Assembly (NCBI RefSeq): GCF_004322775.1
Contig: NZ_CP036403.1
Coordinates: 4,092,001-4,156,000 of the forward strand
Direction: 5' to 3'
Origin: Ornithinimicrobium sufpigmenti
GTDB taxonomy: Bacteria; Actinomycetota; Actinomycetes; Actinomycetales; Dermatophilaceae
Length of the DNA: 64,000 nucleotides
Shown: one piece after another, positions 49,100-58,722 of the stretch
Numbering within the stretch: the first letter of the stretch is position 1
Layout: each line of letters starts with the position of its first letter
Program-made: the position numbers and the translations under genes
Notes under the pieces: generated by a model
What the model was told of the DNA's origin: nothing
Seen by the model: the letters and a program-made list of their open reading frames with translations, nothing else
Database searches by the model: none

Positions 49100-51352
49100 T
49101 CAGCGCGGACCGAGGACGAGCTCCTGGAAGGTGGCCCGGGCGTCGCCGCTGCTGAACCGCTCCTCCACGACCTGGCGGGCCTCCGCCGAGGCCTGCGACC
49201 ACTCCGGCTCCTGACCGAGGGCGCGGATCCGATCGGCCGCCTCCTGCACGGTGCCCACCACCCAGTGGTGCGGGAACAGGCTGCGGGCCGCGTCGAGCGA
49301 GGCGAAGATCGGCCAGTCCCGCACCACCGGCACCGCGCCGGAGGCCGCCGCCTCGACCATCCCCAGACCGAAGCTCTCGCGGCGACTGGTGCTCAGCACG
49401 AAGCCGGAGGCGGCCAGGTATGGGGCCACGTCGCGGGTGTACCCCTCGATGTCGACGGCGCCCCGCACGTCGTCCTGGGTCAGCCGGGCCCGGAAGCGCC
49501 TGGCGTACTGCTGCTGGGAACGCACCGCGTCGGTCGGGAAGTCGGTCCCGAGCAGGGACAGCCGCCAGGTGGGGTCCTGCTCCCGCAGCGCACCCAGCAC
49601 GTCCAGGGCCCACAACGGGTCCTTGACCTGCTGGCCCCAGCCGACCAGGAGCAGGCGGCGCAGGTGGCCGTCGGTCTTCCCGGTCGGCAGCCGGGAGGGG
49701 TCCAGGACGTTGGGCACGACGTGCACGCGGGTGCTCGCCAGCCGGTCCCCGAGGAGCCGCAGCACCAGCTGTCGGATCGGCTCGCTGACCAGGACCAGGT
49801 GGTCGACCCTGCTCCAGTCGATGAGGTGGATCCACGGCGACAGCGCGTCCATGCTGTGCACCCGCAGGGTCAGCGGCACGCCCTCCGGCACCGCCATCAC
49901 CGTCGCGAGCGCCCCCCGGTCGGCCCAGTCGACGAAGACGGCGGAGGCGGCCTCCATCTCCTCCAGCACCTCGTAGTCGGGCACCGAGCGCACCCCCAGG
50001 GCCTGGCGCAGGCGGGCGTCGACGGGGCCACGCCAGGGGCCCAGGCCGCGCAGGTCCGAGCGGGCGGCCAGCTCCACACGGCGCACCTCGGCCCGTTCGC
50101 CCAGCGCCGCGATGACGGGGACGGAGAACTGGGGGTAGGTGCCGGGGACCACCACCACCCGCGGCCGTCTCCCTGTGTCAGCACCTTCGCCAGCACCTTC
50201 GTCAGCACCTTCGTCAGGACCTTCGTCAGGACCTGTGTCAGGAGGTGCGTCAGGAGGTGTGTCAGGGCCGGCCGGCGACGACCGGGCCGGCCGCGGTGCG
50301 CGTCGGGGCGAGGACGAGGCCAGGAGCGTCCCGACCCGCGAACCGCGCCAGTCCGCCAGGAACCCGTCCGGGTCGTCGACCAGGGGCGAGGACAGGCCGT
50401 CGGCGTGCAGCTCACGGTGGAACAGCAGGGAGAGCGCCAGGGTGGCCAGGTCCACGGTGCGCCCGACCTCGTCCCGGTCCAGGGTCAGGTCGGCCGCGCG
50501 GACCACCTCGGCCACGACCTCGCCCATGGAGTAGGGCGGTGTGGCCGTCGCCGAGAGCTCGGTGAGCGCACGCCACCCACGCCGCTCCGCGCGGCCCACG
50601 GGGTCCAGCCCTGCCTCGTCCGGGTCGAGCAGCTCGGCGACACCCCGGGCGAGGTCGTACGCCCCCGCACGGTGCATCGCCGCGACGACCGGCACCAGCA
50701 GAGGCTGGCTGGTCGGGGGGACCCGACGGCCGAGCAGCTCGGCGTGGCGCAGCAAGCTCCGGACGTAACGCGCGGTGATCTCGCCCGCCCCGGCGGTCAC
50801 CTCGCTCTCCAGCCGGCGCCAGACGCCGGACACCGCCTCCCACCCGGCCAGCTCCTCGGCCGTGACCACCGGGAGGGTGGCCGGGACCAGGTCACCGGCC
50901 GCCGCCTGCGCGGCGGGACCGGCGAGGATCAGCGCGTCCGCACCCTCCAGCGTCCGCAGGGCGCGTCGGTCCTGCTGCACCGCCGTGGCCAGCGGTGGCC
51001 GACCCGGCCGTTGCCGCTGCCGGGCGGTGGTCACCACCCGGCGCAGCCGGTCCCGCGCGCCGGAGACGGATGGATCGACCTGGACCCGGGCCTTGAACCG
51101 GTCCAGCCGCGGGCCGGGCTCCCCGTGCCACCACAGCAGCACGATCTGGTGCCCGGCCAGGGCTAGGCCCCGCAGGTGCTTGACGACCGGCTCGAGGTCC
51201 TCCGCCGCACCGGCCACGACCACGATCCGCTGCTGCCGCTCCCCGGAGAGGACCGGACCGTCCGCGCCGCCAGGGCTCGTGTTGGAACTGCTGCTGGAGC
51301 TGCTGCTGGAACTCCGGACGGGGCCGGCGGGTGCGGGGTCGGCGACGGTCAC
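49100..51352 (-). CDS. two-domain glycosyltransferase, paralogue of the protein at 26349-28634
   Basis: This predicts 750 residues. The C-terminal domain (from about 396) has VVVVPGTYPQFSVPVIAALG, TLRVHSMDALSPWIHLIDWS, LLLVGWGQQVKDPLWALDVL and LSTSRRESFGLGMVEAAASG, aligned along its length with the plus-strand paralogue. The N-terminal domain shares LLFHRELH and WRGSRVGTLLASS. It starts with a Ser run of ten residues. The linker is a tandem repeat of four-residue units (DEGP, DEGA) encoded by 12-base repeats. The GTG at 51352 has TATCGT seven bases upstream. It probably transfers a sugar during glycan assembly. Confidence 0.85.
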   Translation of the reverse strand: MTVADPAPAGPVRSSSSSSSSSSNTSPGGADGPVLSGERQQRIVVVAGAAEDLEPVVKHLRGLALAGHQIVLLWWHGEPGPRLDRFKARVQVDPSVSGARDRLRRVVTTARQRQRPGRPPLATAVQQDRRALRTLEGADALILAGPAAQAAAGDLVPATLPVVTAEELAGWEAVSGVWRRLESEVTAGAGEITARYVRSLLRHAELLGRRVPPTSQPLLVPVVAAMHRAGAYDLARGVAELLDPDEAGLDPVGRAERRGWRALTELSATATPPYSMGEVVAEVVRAADLTLDRDEVGRTVDLATLALSLLFHRELHADGLSSPLVDDPDGFLADWRGSRVGTLLASSSPRRAPRPARSSPAGPDTPPDAPPDTGPDEGPDEGADEGAGEGADTGRRPRVVVVPGTYPQFSVPVIAALGERAEVRRVELAARSDLRGLGPWRGPVDARLRQALGVRSVPDYEVLEEMEAASAVFVDWADRGALATVMAVPEGVPLTLRVHSMDALSPWIHLIDWSRVDHLVLVSEPIRQLVLRLLGDRLASTRVHVVPNVLDPSRLPTGKTDGHLRRLLLVGWGQQVKDPLWALDVLGALREQDPTWRLSLLGTDFPTDAVRSQQQYARRFRARLTQDDVRGAVDIEGYTRDVAPYLAASGFVLSTSRRESFGLGMVEAAASGAVPVVRDWPIFASLDAARSLFPHHWVVGTVQEAADRIRALGQEPEWSQASAEARQVVEERFSSGDARATFQELVLGPR
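50177..50272. repeat. 12-bp tandem repeat inside a glycosyltransferase gene
   Basis: About eight units related to GTCAGCACCTTC follow each other, drifting to GTCAGGAGGTGC and GTCAGGAGGTGT. They encode four-residue acidic units in the linker between the two domains. In-frame length change would leave both domains intact. Confidence 0.8.
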
Positions 51353-51359
51353 GGTAGGG

Positions 51360-51365
51360 ACGATA
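51360..51365 (-). promoter_or_regulatory. -10 (TATCGT) of a likely leaderless promoter for the two-domain glycosyltransferase
   Basis: TATCGT, seven bases, then the GTG at 51352, with no ribosome-binding site between. Confidence 0.5.
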
Positions 51366-51452
51366 CGCGGGCCAGGAGGAGGCCTCCCGCCGCGGCTCGG
51401 ACCACCAGGGGATTGACCCGCGGTCGAGCGGGGTCACACCGGGGTCACAGGG

Positions 51453-52520
51453 TCAGCCGGCGATGAACTCCTCGACCGCGGCACGCCCCTGGTCGTCGGG
51501 CATCTGCACCGGCGGGCTCTTCATCAGGTAGGCCGAGGCGCTCTCGACCGGGCCACCTTCGCCGCGGTCCAGGGCGATCTTGGCCGCCCGGACGGCGTCG
51601 ATGATGATGCCGGCGGAGTTCGGGGAGTCCCAGACCTCGAGCTTGTACTCCAGGTTCAGCGGCACGTCGCCGAAGCTGCGTCCCTCGAGGCGGACGTAGG
51701 CCCACTTGCGGTCGTCCAGCCACTGGACGTAGTCCGAGGGTCCGATGTGCACGTCCCGGTCCTCGAACCGCTTGTTCACGTTGGAGGTGACCGCTTGGGT
51801 CTTGGAGAGCTTCTTGGACTCCAGCCGCTCGCGCTCGAGCATGTTCTTGAAGTCCATGTTGCCGCCGACGTTGAGCTGGAAGGTGCGGTCCAGCACCACC
51901 CCGCGCTCCTCGAACAGGCGGGCCAGCACCCGGTGGGTGATGGTGGCCCCCACCTGGCTCTTGATGTCGTCACCGACGATCGGCACGCCGGCGGCCTCGA
52001 ACTTCGCCGCCCACTCGGGGTCGGAGGCGATGAAGACCGGCAGCGCGTTGACGAAGGCGACACCGGCGTCGATCGCGCACTGGGCGTAGAACTTGTCCGC
52101 CTCCTCGCTGCCGACCGGCAGGTAGGAGACGAGCACGTCCACCTCGGCGTCCTTGAGGGTCTGGACGACGTCCACCGGCTCCGCGTCGGACTCCTCGATG
52201 CTCAGCGAGTAGTACTTGCCCAGCCCGTCCAGGGTGGGGCCACGCTGCACGCTGATCCCGGTCGGCGGCACGTCCGCGATGCGGATGGTGTTGTTCTCGC
52301 TGGCGTTGATCGCCTCCGCCAGGTCCATGCCGACCTTCTTGGCGTCCACGTCGAAGGCGGCGACGAACTGCAGGTCGCGCACGTGGTACGGGCCGAACTG
52401 GACGTGCATGAGCCCAGGGACGGTGGCTGTGGGGTCGGCGTCCTTGTAGTACTCGACACCCTGCACCAGGGAGCTGGCACAGTTGCCCACTCCGACGATC
52501 GCGACCCGGACCGAACCCAT
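51453..52520 (-). CDS. ino1: myo-inositol-1-phosphate synthase
   Basis: This 355-residue enzyme of the actinobacterial Ino1 type begins [20 protein letters not shown] (NAD loop). It contains [47 protein letters not shown] and the active-site Lys region [11 protein letters not shown]. It converts glucose-6-phosphate to inositol-1-phosphate for phosphatidylinositol lipids and mycothiol. The ATG at 52520 follows GAGGAGAACAACACG; the upstream extension to 52589 is not conserved-looking. It is divergent from ponA, as the two genes lie close together near the origin in M. tuberculosis. Confidence 0.95.
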   Translation of the reverse strand: MGSVRVAIVGVGNCASSLVQGVEYYKDADPTATVPGLMHVQFGPYHVRDLQFVAAFDVDAKKVGMDLAEAINASENNTIRIADVPPTGISVQRGPTLDGLGKYYSLSIEESDAEPVDVVQTLKDAEVDVLVSYLPVGSEEADKFYAQCAIDAGVAFVNALPVFIASDPEWAAKFEAAGVPIVGDDIKSQVGATITHRVLARLFEERGVVLDRTFQLNVGGNMDFKNMLERERLESKKLSKTQAVTSNVNKRFEDRDVHIGPSDYVQWLDDRKWAYVRLEGRSFGDVPLNLEYKLEVWDSPNSAGIIIDAVRAAKIALDRGEGGPVESASAYLMKSPPVQMPDDQGRAAVEEFIAG

Positions 52521-52633
52521 CGTGTTGTTCTCCTCGTAGACGTGCGTGAGGCGGCCGGTATCAGGCCGCCCTCCGCCCAAGTCAAACACCCCGCAGCCCC
52601 GACTGATTCCACGGGGACGTCCAGGCGGCCAGG

Positions 52634-52639
52634 CACAAT
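52634..52639 (+). promoter_or_regulatory. possible -10 (CACAAT) of a leaderless promoter for ponA
   Basis: CACAAT lies 6 bases before the ATG at 52646. No Shine-Dalgarno-like sequence is present between them. Confidence 0.4.
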
Positions 52640-52645
52640 AGGGCG

Positions 52646-54952
52646 ATGAGCGCTACGCACACCGCTTCCCCGGCCCGACGTCCGGGGCGGCCTGCCCCCC
52701 GTCGGCGGCGAGGCTGGGTGCGCCGGACCCTGCTGTGGCTGGGTGGCCTGGCGCTGCTGGGGCTGCTGCTGGTCGTCGGGCTCTTCGCCTGGGCGTACAG
52801 CCGCACCGACATCCCGGAGCCCAACGACTTCGCCGAGGCGCAGAGCTCGATCCTCTACTACGCCGACGGTGAGACCGAGCTGGCCCGGTTCACCGGCGGG
52901 TTCGACCGCGAGTCGGTGCCGCTGTCCGAGGTGCCCGAGCACGTCCGGTATGCCGTGCTGGCGGCGGAGGACCGCACCTTCTACGAGAACGAGGGCGTCT
53001 CGATCACCGGCACCGCCCGGGGGGCATGGCGCACCTTGACCGGCGACGGCCTGCAGGGCGGCTCGACGATCACCCAGCAGTACGTCAAGAACTACTACCT
53101 CTCCCCCGACCAGACCCTCTCCCGCAAGGTCGAGGAGCTGTTCATCGCGCTGAAGATCGACAACGAGCTCTCCAAGGACCAGATCCTGGAGAACTACCTC
53201 AACACCATCTACTTCGGCCGCGGTGCCTACGGCATCCAGACCGCCAGCCAGGCCTACTTCCGCAAGGACGTCTCCGAGCTGACCGTGGAGGAGGGCGCCT
53301 TCCTCGCGGCGGTGGCCAACGCGCCGTCCCTGTACGACCCGGACTTCGCCGACGGCAACCAGGAGCGGGCGGAGTCCCGGGTGGCCTACGTGCTCGACGG
53401 GATGGTCGAGGAGGGCTGGCTGGACTCCTCGGAGCGCTCCGGCATGTCCTTCCCCGACATCGAGGACACCCCGCCCTCGACGGCCGTCCAGGGCGTGGAC
53501 GGCTACATCGCCCAGGCCGCCCGCGAGGAGCTGCGCAACCGCGTCGGCCTGGCGGACGACCTCGTGGACGGGGGTGGGTTGCGGATCACCACCACCATCG
53601 TCCAGCAGCACCAGGAGGCCGCGGAGGACGCCGTGGAGGCGTTCCGGCCGACGGGGTCGGGCGCCGACGACATCACCACGGCGCTGACCTCGGTCCGGCC
53701 GGGGGACGGCGCCATCACCGCCATGTACGGCGGGGAGGACTACCAGCAGACGCAGCTCAACGCGGTGACCGACGCCCGGGTGCAGGCTGGGTCACTGTTC
53801 AAGCCGATCACGCTGGCCGCCGCGGTCGCGGAGGGCGTGGACACGCTGCAGCCCTACCCGGGCCCCAGCCCGATGACCTTCGCCTGGCAGGGCGACGAGG
53901 TCGAGGTCGCGAACTTCCAGAGCATCTCCTACGGCCTGCTCGACCTACGAGCGGCCCTCGCGGAGTCGGTCAACACCATCTACGTCCAGCTCAACGAGGA
54001 GATCGGGCCCGCGCTCACCGCGGAGGCCGCGGTCGACCTCGGGCTGCCCGAGGACACGCCGGGCCTGTCCGCCGACCTGACCAATGTGCTCGGGACGTCC
54101 TCGCCCACCCTGCTGGAGATGACGAACGCCTACGCGACGCTCGCCGCGGAGGGCGAGCGGGCCATGCCATACCTCATCGCGGCGGTCGCGACGGTGGACG
54201 GCGAGCAGACCTACGAGGCCGAGCCCGAGATCGAGCCGGGCGTCGAGCGGGACGTGGCGGTCGACGTGACCGACGCGATGACGGCGGTCATGACCCAGGG
54301 ATCGGGTCTCGCGGCCGGTGACCTGGGCCGGCCCAGCGCCGGGAAGTCGGGCACGAGCGAGCGCAACGTCTCCGCCTGGTTCGACGGCTTCGTGCCGCAG
54401 CTGGCGGCGGGCGTGGTGATGTACAAGGGCGACGGCACCGTGCCCATGCAGGACGTCGCCGGCCTGGACCAGATCACCGGCGGCACCTTCCCTGCGCAGG
54501 TCTGGGGTGAGTTCATGCGCCTGGCCATGGAGGGCGAGGAGATCCTGGAGTTCTCCCCGCGGGTGGGCACCGGCGGGCCCACGGAGGACGCGGTGGTCAC
54601 CACCGAGCCCGCGGTCGAGGTGGAGCCGACCACCGAGGCGCCGACCCCCACGGAGACCGAGGAGCCGACCGAGGAGCCGACCGAGACGGAGACCCCGACC
54701 GGGGAGCCCACGGAGACCGAGGAGCCGACCAGCCCCGAGCCCACGTCCCCGGCGCCGACGCCACCGCCCACGGGGCCGGCCCCGACGGTGCCGGAGCCGA
54801 CGCAGCCTGGGCAGCCCGGGCCGACCAACCCCGCGCCCACGACGCCAGCGCCCATCGAGCCGCCCGGCGACGATGACGACGGTGGCGCTGGCGGTGGCGG
54901 TGGTGGCGGCGGTGGTGACGGGGCCGTCCCGGTGCCCTCGCCGACCGGCTAG
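52646..54952 (+). CDS. ponA: class A penicillin-binding protein
   Basis: This predicts 768 residues: a basic N-terminus, one membrane helix (about 27-50), a GT51 transglycosylase domain and a transpeptidase domain. Glu108 lies in [14 protein letters not shown], followed by [12 protein letters not shown] and [12 protein letters not shown]. The transpeptidase shows Ser383-x-x-Lys (AGSLFKPI), Ser441-Val-Asn and Lys567-SGTS. It polymerises and cross-links peptidoglycan outside the membrane. The C-terminus is a Pro, Thr and Glu rich tail of about 130 residues ending in a Gly run, probably spanning the wall. Its position next to ino1 and before a GT87-like gene matches the M. tuberculosis ponA1 region. 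Confidence 0.95.
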   Translation: MSATHTASPARRPGRPAPRRRRGWVRRTLLWLGGLALLGLLLVVGLFAWAYSRTDIPEPNDFAEAQSSILYYADGETELARFTGGFDRESVPLSEVPEHVRYAVLAAEDRTFYENEGVSITGTARGAWRTLTGDGLQGGSTITQQYVKNYYLSPDQTLSRKVEELFIALKIDNELSKDQILENYLNTIYFGRGAYGIQTASQAYFRKDVSELTVEEGAFLAAVANAPSLYDPDFADGNQERAESRVAYVLDGMVEEGWLDSSERSGMSFPDIEDTPPSTAVQGVDGYIAQAAREELRNRVGLADDLVDGGGLRITTTIVQQHQEAAEDAVEAFRPTGSGADDITTALTSVRPGDGAITAMYGGEDYQQTQLNAVTDARVQAGSLFKPITLAAAVAEGVDTLQPYPGPSPMTFAWQGDEVEVANFQSISYGLLDLRAALAESVNTIYVQLNEEIGPALTAEAAVDLGLPEDTPGLSADLTNVLGTSSPTLLEMTNAYATLAAEGERAMPYLIAAVATVDGEQTYEAEPEIEPGVERDVAVDVTDAMTAVMTQGSGLAAGDLGRPSAGKSGTSERNVSAWFDGFVPQLAAGVVMYKGDGTVPMQDVAGLDQITGGTFPAQVWGEFMRLAMEGEEILEFSPRVGTGGPTEDAVVTTEPAVEVEPTTEAPTPTETEEPTEEPTETETPTGEPTETEEPTSPEPTSPAPTPPPTGPAPTVPEPTQPGQPGPTNPAPTTPAPIEPPGDDDDGGAGGGGGGGGGDGAVPVPSPTG

Positions 54953-54962
54953 CAGCCCGCCG

Positions 54963-54968
54963 TAGCCT
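54963..54968 (+). promoter_or_regulatory. possible -10 (TAGCCT) of a leaderless promoter for the GT87-like gene
   Basis: TAGCCT, eight bases, then the ATG at 54977. The hexamer lies 11 bases after the ponA stop, so the downstream gene may also be read from the ponA promoter. Confidence 0.4.
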
Positions 54969-54976
54969 GGTCCACC

Positions 54977-56416
54977 ATGCCGCTCTCGGGTGACCGCACG
55001 CGCCGTGACGTGCCCTGGCTCGTGCCCTCCTGGTCCGACCCGGTCGTGCGCCGGGCGACCGGCGTGCTCGGCGGGCCGGCGGGGCGGTATGCCGTGGTGG
55101 GCGCCCGCGGGCTGGCGGGGGTCGCTGCCGCGGTCGTCCTGCTCGGGACGCTGAACCTGGCGCTCGCGGTGTGGACCAAGGGGCACTGCCTGCTCAAGGG
55201 CTGGAGCACCCCCGACCACTTCTGGCGGGCCTGCTACTCCGACCTGCCGGTCGTGCACGTCAGCTCTCCCCTCGCCGACGGTCTGCTGCCGTGGGCGGGG
55301 GAGACGCCCTCCAACCAGCCACCCTTGTCCGGGCTGGTGATGTGGCTGATCTCCCTGGTCTCCCCCGTCACCGGCACCGGGGTGCCTGCGCAGCAGTGGA
55401 CGCTGGTGCTGTGGGCGGTGCTGTGCGTGCCGCTCCTGGCCGCGGGAGTGCTGGCCGTGGTCGCCCTCCAGCCTCCCCGGCCCTGGCAGTCGGCCCAGCT
55501 GGCGCTCAGCCCGGTGCTGACGCTCCTGGTGCTCGTCTCCACGGACCTGCTCGGCATCACGCTCACCCTGCTGGCGCTCTGGGCCTGGCGCCGGGAGCGC
55601 AGCTGGGTGGCCGGGGTGCTGCTCGGGCTGGCGCTCCTCGTGCGCCCGTTCCCGCTGCTGGTGCTCGCCGCGATGGTGCTCGTGGCCTGGCGGCAGCAAC
55701 GACGCCTGCCGGCCCTGCAGGCCGTGGTCGGTGCGGCGCTCGGGGCGCTGCTCGTCCTGGTCCCGCTGCTGACCGTCGAGCCACGGGCGCTGGCCGGCCT
55801 GCAGCAGTGGTGGGGCCAGGGCGCCGGCTACGGCGCGCCGGCGATGGTGCCCCAGCTCCTGGGTGCGCCCCTCGTCGCGCCGGCCACGGTCGCGATCGCG
55901 GTCACCGGCTGGGTGGTGGCGCTGGCGCTCGGCGCCTGGCTGACCCGGCGCCCGGGACGGGTACCCCTGGGCGTCGTCCAGCTCAGCGCCGTCATGCTGC
56001 TGGTGGTCGTGCTCACCGCGCCGTCGCTGTCGGTGCAGTCAGGTCTGTGGCTGCTGCCGCTGCTCGCGCTGTCCGCACGTCCGTGGTGGGAGCACCTCGT
56101 CTGGGCCCTGGCGGAGGCGCTGCACTTCCTGGCGACCTGGCTGCACATCGCCTACAGCAGCGATCCGGGCCGGGGTCTGCCACCCGAGACGTACGCGCTG
56201 GTGGTGCTCCTGCGCGCGGCCGCCTGGAGCTGGATCCTCTGGCGGATCTGGTCGACCACGCCGGTGGGGCCGCGCAGAGCTGCGGCTCAGCCGCCGAGCT
56301 CGCTGCCAGGCTCGCGAGCAGGGTCGAGCAGGGTGGACGCGGGCTCCCCCGAGGAGGCCAGCGCGACCAGCGGTGCCACCGCGTCCTCGACGACGTCCCG
56401 CAGGGAGCGGATGTAG
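54977..56416 (+). CDS. GT87/DUF2029-like integral membrane protein
   Basis: This predicts 479 residues with about ten membrane helices. It resembles the mannosyltransferase-like membrane protein that follows ponA1 in M. tuberculosis (Rv0051), which is also its position here, 24 bases after ponA. The first outer loop has CLLKGWSTPDHFWRACYSDL, and ETPSNQPPLSGLVMWLISLV follows. GT87 enzymes use polyprenyl-phosphomannose as donor. The last 45 residues are hydrophilic and lie in a 130-base convergent overlap with the acyltransferase gene; they may not be functionally important. Confidence 0.8.
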   Translation: MPLSGDRTRRDVPWLVPSWSDPVVRRATGVLGGPAGRYAVVGARGLAGVAAAVVLLGTLNLALAVWTKGHCLLKGWSTPDHFWRACYSDLPVVHVSSPLADGLLPWAGETPSNQPPLSGLVMWLISLVSPVTGTGVPAQQWTLVLWAVLCVPLLAAGVLAVVALQPPRPWQSAQLALSPVLTLLVLVSTDLLGITLTLLALWAWRRERSWVAGVLLGLALLVRPFPLLVLAAMVLVAWRQQRRLPALQAVVGAALGALLVLVPLLTVEPRALAGLQQWWGQGAGYGAPAMVPQLLGAPLVAPATVAIAVTGWVVALALGAWLTRRPGRVPLGVVQLSAVMLLVVVLTAPSLSVQSGLWLLPLLALSARPWWEHLVWALAEALHFLATWLHIAYSSDPGRGLPPETYALVVLLRAAAWSWILWRIWSTTPVGPRRAAAQPPSSLPGSRAGSSRVDAGSPEEASATSGATASSTTSRRERM

Positions 56417-58722
56417 GTCGCGGACAGGTGGTTGCTGTCCCGCCACACGACCACGCCACCCACGATCGGGCTGCAGGTGCGCCCGGGGCAGGTGGCGTCG
56501 GTGAAGTCCAGGACCGGCAGCTGCGGCATCCGCTCCAGGAGCAGGTCGTGCCCGGTCCCGGCCCTCGCCATCCCCCCGGCCCGGTCGAAGGCGCACTGGG
56601 GGACGTCGTCGCGGTGCTCCTCGAGGCACGCTGGCACGTCGAACGGAGCGCGGGGGACGTCCCGGATCAGCGCGGGCAGCGCGCCCGTCGCGGCCACCTG
56701 CTCCACGCGCGCGGCCAGGCCACCGGCCACCGCCTCCGCACCGGTGCGGCCGTAGGAGGCAGAGGAGAGCAGGACGACGTCGGGCTGCTCCTCCTCGAGG
56801 GTCTGGGTCAGCCCTTCCTGCCACCGGCTGCACTGGGTGTAGTCCCCGGCCTGCCCGCCGCGCCGCACGACCAGGCCCAGGGCCGGCGGGCAGGAGGACT
56901 TGGTCATCACCAGCACCCGCCAGCCCCGGTCCCGACCGACCTCGTCCAGCGCCGTGACCCACATCCCCGCGTGGCTGTCCCCGACCAGAGCGATGGTCAC
57001 GTCACCGTCAGGGTCCCCCGCCTCGCAGACCCCGACCTCGGTGCCGGTCAGGCTGACGAAACAGCCTTCCGGGCGCAGCACCGGGCGGTCATCCGGCACC
57101 TGCTCCAACGGGACGGCCAGCTCGCCGACGGCGCGCGGGATCTCCACCTGGGGCAGCGGCTCGCCGAGCGCGGCCGAGACGGCTGCCCCCTGCGCGGCGA
57201 CCTCCTGCGGGTCCCGGCCGGGTGCCGCCGTGACGTCCGGCACGTCGTCCGGCCTGACCGGCACGTCGTCCGGCGTGAGGGTCCCGGCGCCGACCGGCTC
57301 CCGCAGCTCGTCCACCACAGCCGGGGTGCGCCACTGCGCCTCCGTCCTCGTCGCGGAGGAGGGGGCCGCCGCCAGCACCGCGACCCCGAGGAGGGCACCG
57401 GCCAGCACACAGTTGAGCCCGAGCCGCAGGGTCCGCCAGGTGACCACCGCCGCGGGCAGCTGCCCGGCGAGCGTCCGTCCGTGCCGCCGGACCGGGTCCT
57501 CGATGTAGCGGAACGACAACCAGGCCGGCACGACGGACACCAGCACCGCGAGCAGGCCCCACTGGACCGGCAGCACGTCGGGACCGCCCCGACCCACCTC
57601 TGCCAGCTCGGCGGCGACGGCGACGAACGGCCAGTGCCACAGGTAGAGGCTGTAGGACAACCGGCCCACCCACTGCAGCAGGACGTGCCGCAGCACCGCG
57701 ACCGGCCCCCACGAGCCCGCCGCCGGCCCGGCGACCAGCACCATGGCCGTACCCACCGTGGGCAGGAGCGCCCAGGTGCCTGGGAAGAGGGTCTCGGTGT
57801 CGATGACGAGGAACGAGGCCACGACGAGGCCCAGACCCGCCCAGCCGACGACTGCCGCGAGCACCCGGGGGACCCGGGGCCAGGCCCACGCGCCGAGAGC
57901 GACCAGCCCGCCGAGCATCAGCTCGAAGATCCGGGTCGGGGTGACGAAGTAGGCCGAGGGGTCCTGCTGGGTCCACCACCACGACAGCCACAAGGACCCG
58001 GCGAACAGGCCCAGGGTGGTCGCCCAGGACAGCCCGGTGAACACCCGGGCCCGGCCCTTGGCCACCAGCAGGATGCCCAGCAGCAGGATCGGCCAGACGA
58101 GGTAGAACTGCTCCTCGACCGCGAGCGACCAGTAGTGCTGCAACGGGCTGGGCGCACGTTCCAGGTCGAGGTAGTCCACGGACCGTGAGGCCATCCGCCA
58201 GTTGACGAGGAAGGTGGCCGAGGCGAGCAGGTCGCCGCCGATCTCGGCCCACCGGCTCCGCGGGAGGAGCAGCAGGGTCAGCACGCCGGTGCCGACGAGC
58301 GCGGTGAGCGCCGCGGGCAGCAGCCGACGCGCGCGCCGCGCGTAGAACCGGCCGACGTCGATGCGTCCCCGCTCCCGCGCCTCCTCCAGCAGCAGCGAGC
58401 TCATCAGGAAGCCGCTGACCACGAAGAAGACGTCGACCCCGGCGAACCCCCCGGGCAACCAGGCCACGCCGGCGTGCCAGAGCAGAACCCCCAGGACCGC
58501 GACGGCCCGCAGCCCTTCGATGTCGGCGCGGAAGTGGCGGGGTACGGGCGGGACCCGCAACGCGTGCCGCGCAGCCTGCGCGGCGAGGTGCCGGCGCCGG
58601 GTCAGCGGCTGGTCGACCGACGGCTGCCCCGCGGGCGCGCCGGGGACGGCGACGGGATCCCCGGTCGCGACGGCAGGGTCCCCGCTGGGCGGAGGTGCAG
58701 GTGGTCTCGGCCCGCCGCTCAC
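56287..58722 (-). CDS. OafA/YrhL-type acyltransferase with C-terminal SGNH domain
   Basis: This predicts 811 residues from a GTG overlapping the previous stop (GTGA). The acyltransferase-3 membrane domain has FRADIEGLRAVAVLGVLLWH with the catalytic-type His, GGFAGVDVFFVVSGFLMSSL, RRARRLLPAALTALVG and ten or more helices. From about residue 590 an SGNH domain follows: TIALVGDSHAGMWVTALDEV carries the nucleophile Ser, and WRDSNHLSATYIRSL the Asp and His. It acylates a surface glycan or lipid on the outer face. It is probably cotranscribed with the Wzz-like gene. Confidence 0.92.
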   Translation of the reverse strand: MSGGPRPPAPPPSGDPAVATGDPVAVPGAPAGQPSVDQPLTRRRHLAAQAARHALRVPPVPRHFRADIEGLRAVAVLGVLLWHAGVAWLPGGFAGVDVFFVVSGFLMSSLLLEEARERGRIDVGRFYARRARRLLPAALTALVGTGVLTLLLLPRSRWAEIGGDLLASATFLVNWRMASRSVDYLDLERAPSPLQHYWSLAVEEQFYLVWPILLLGILLVAKGRARVFTGLSWATTLGLFAGSLWLSWWWTQQDPSAYFVTPTRIFELMLGGLVALGAWAWPRVPRVLAAVVGWAGLGLVVASFLVIDTETLFPGTWALLPTVGTAMVLVAGPAAGSWGPVAVLRHVLLQWVGRLSYSLYLWHWPFVAVAAELAEVGRGGPDVLPVQWGLLAVLVSVVPAWLSFRYIEDPVRRHGRTLAGQLPAAVVTWRTLRLGLNCVLAGALLGVAVLAAAPSSATRTEAQWRTPAVVDELREPVGAGTLTPDDVPVRPDDVPDVTAAPGRDPQEVAAQGAAVSAALGEPLPQVEIPRAVGELAVPLEQVPDDRPVLRPEGCFVSLTGTEVGVCEAGDPDGDVTIALVGDSHAGMWVTALDEVGRDRGWRVLVMTKSSCPPALGLVVRRGGQAGDYTQCSRWQEGLTQTLEEEQPDVVLLSSASYGRTGAEAVAGGLAARVEQVAATGALPALIRDVPRAPFDVPACLEEHRDDVPQCAFDRAGGMARAGTGHDLLLERMPQLPVLDFTDATCPGRTCSPIVGGVVVWRDSNHLSATYIRSLRDVVEDAVAPLVALASSGEPASTLLDPAREPGSELGG

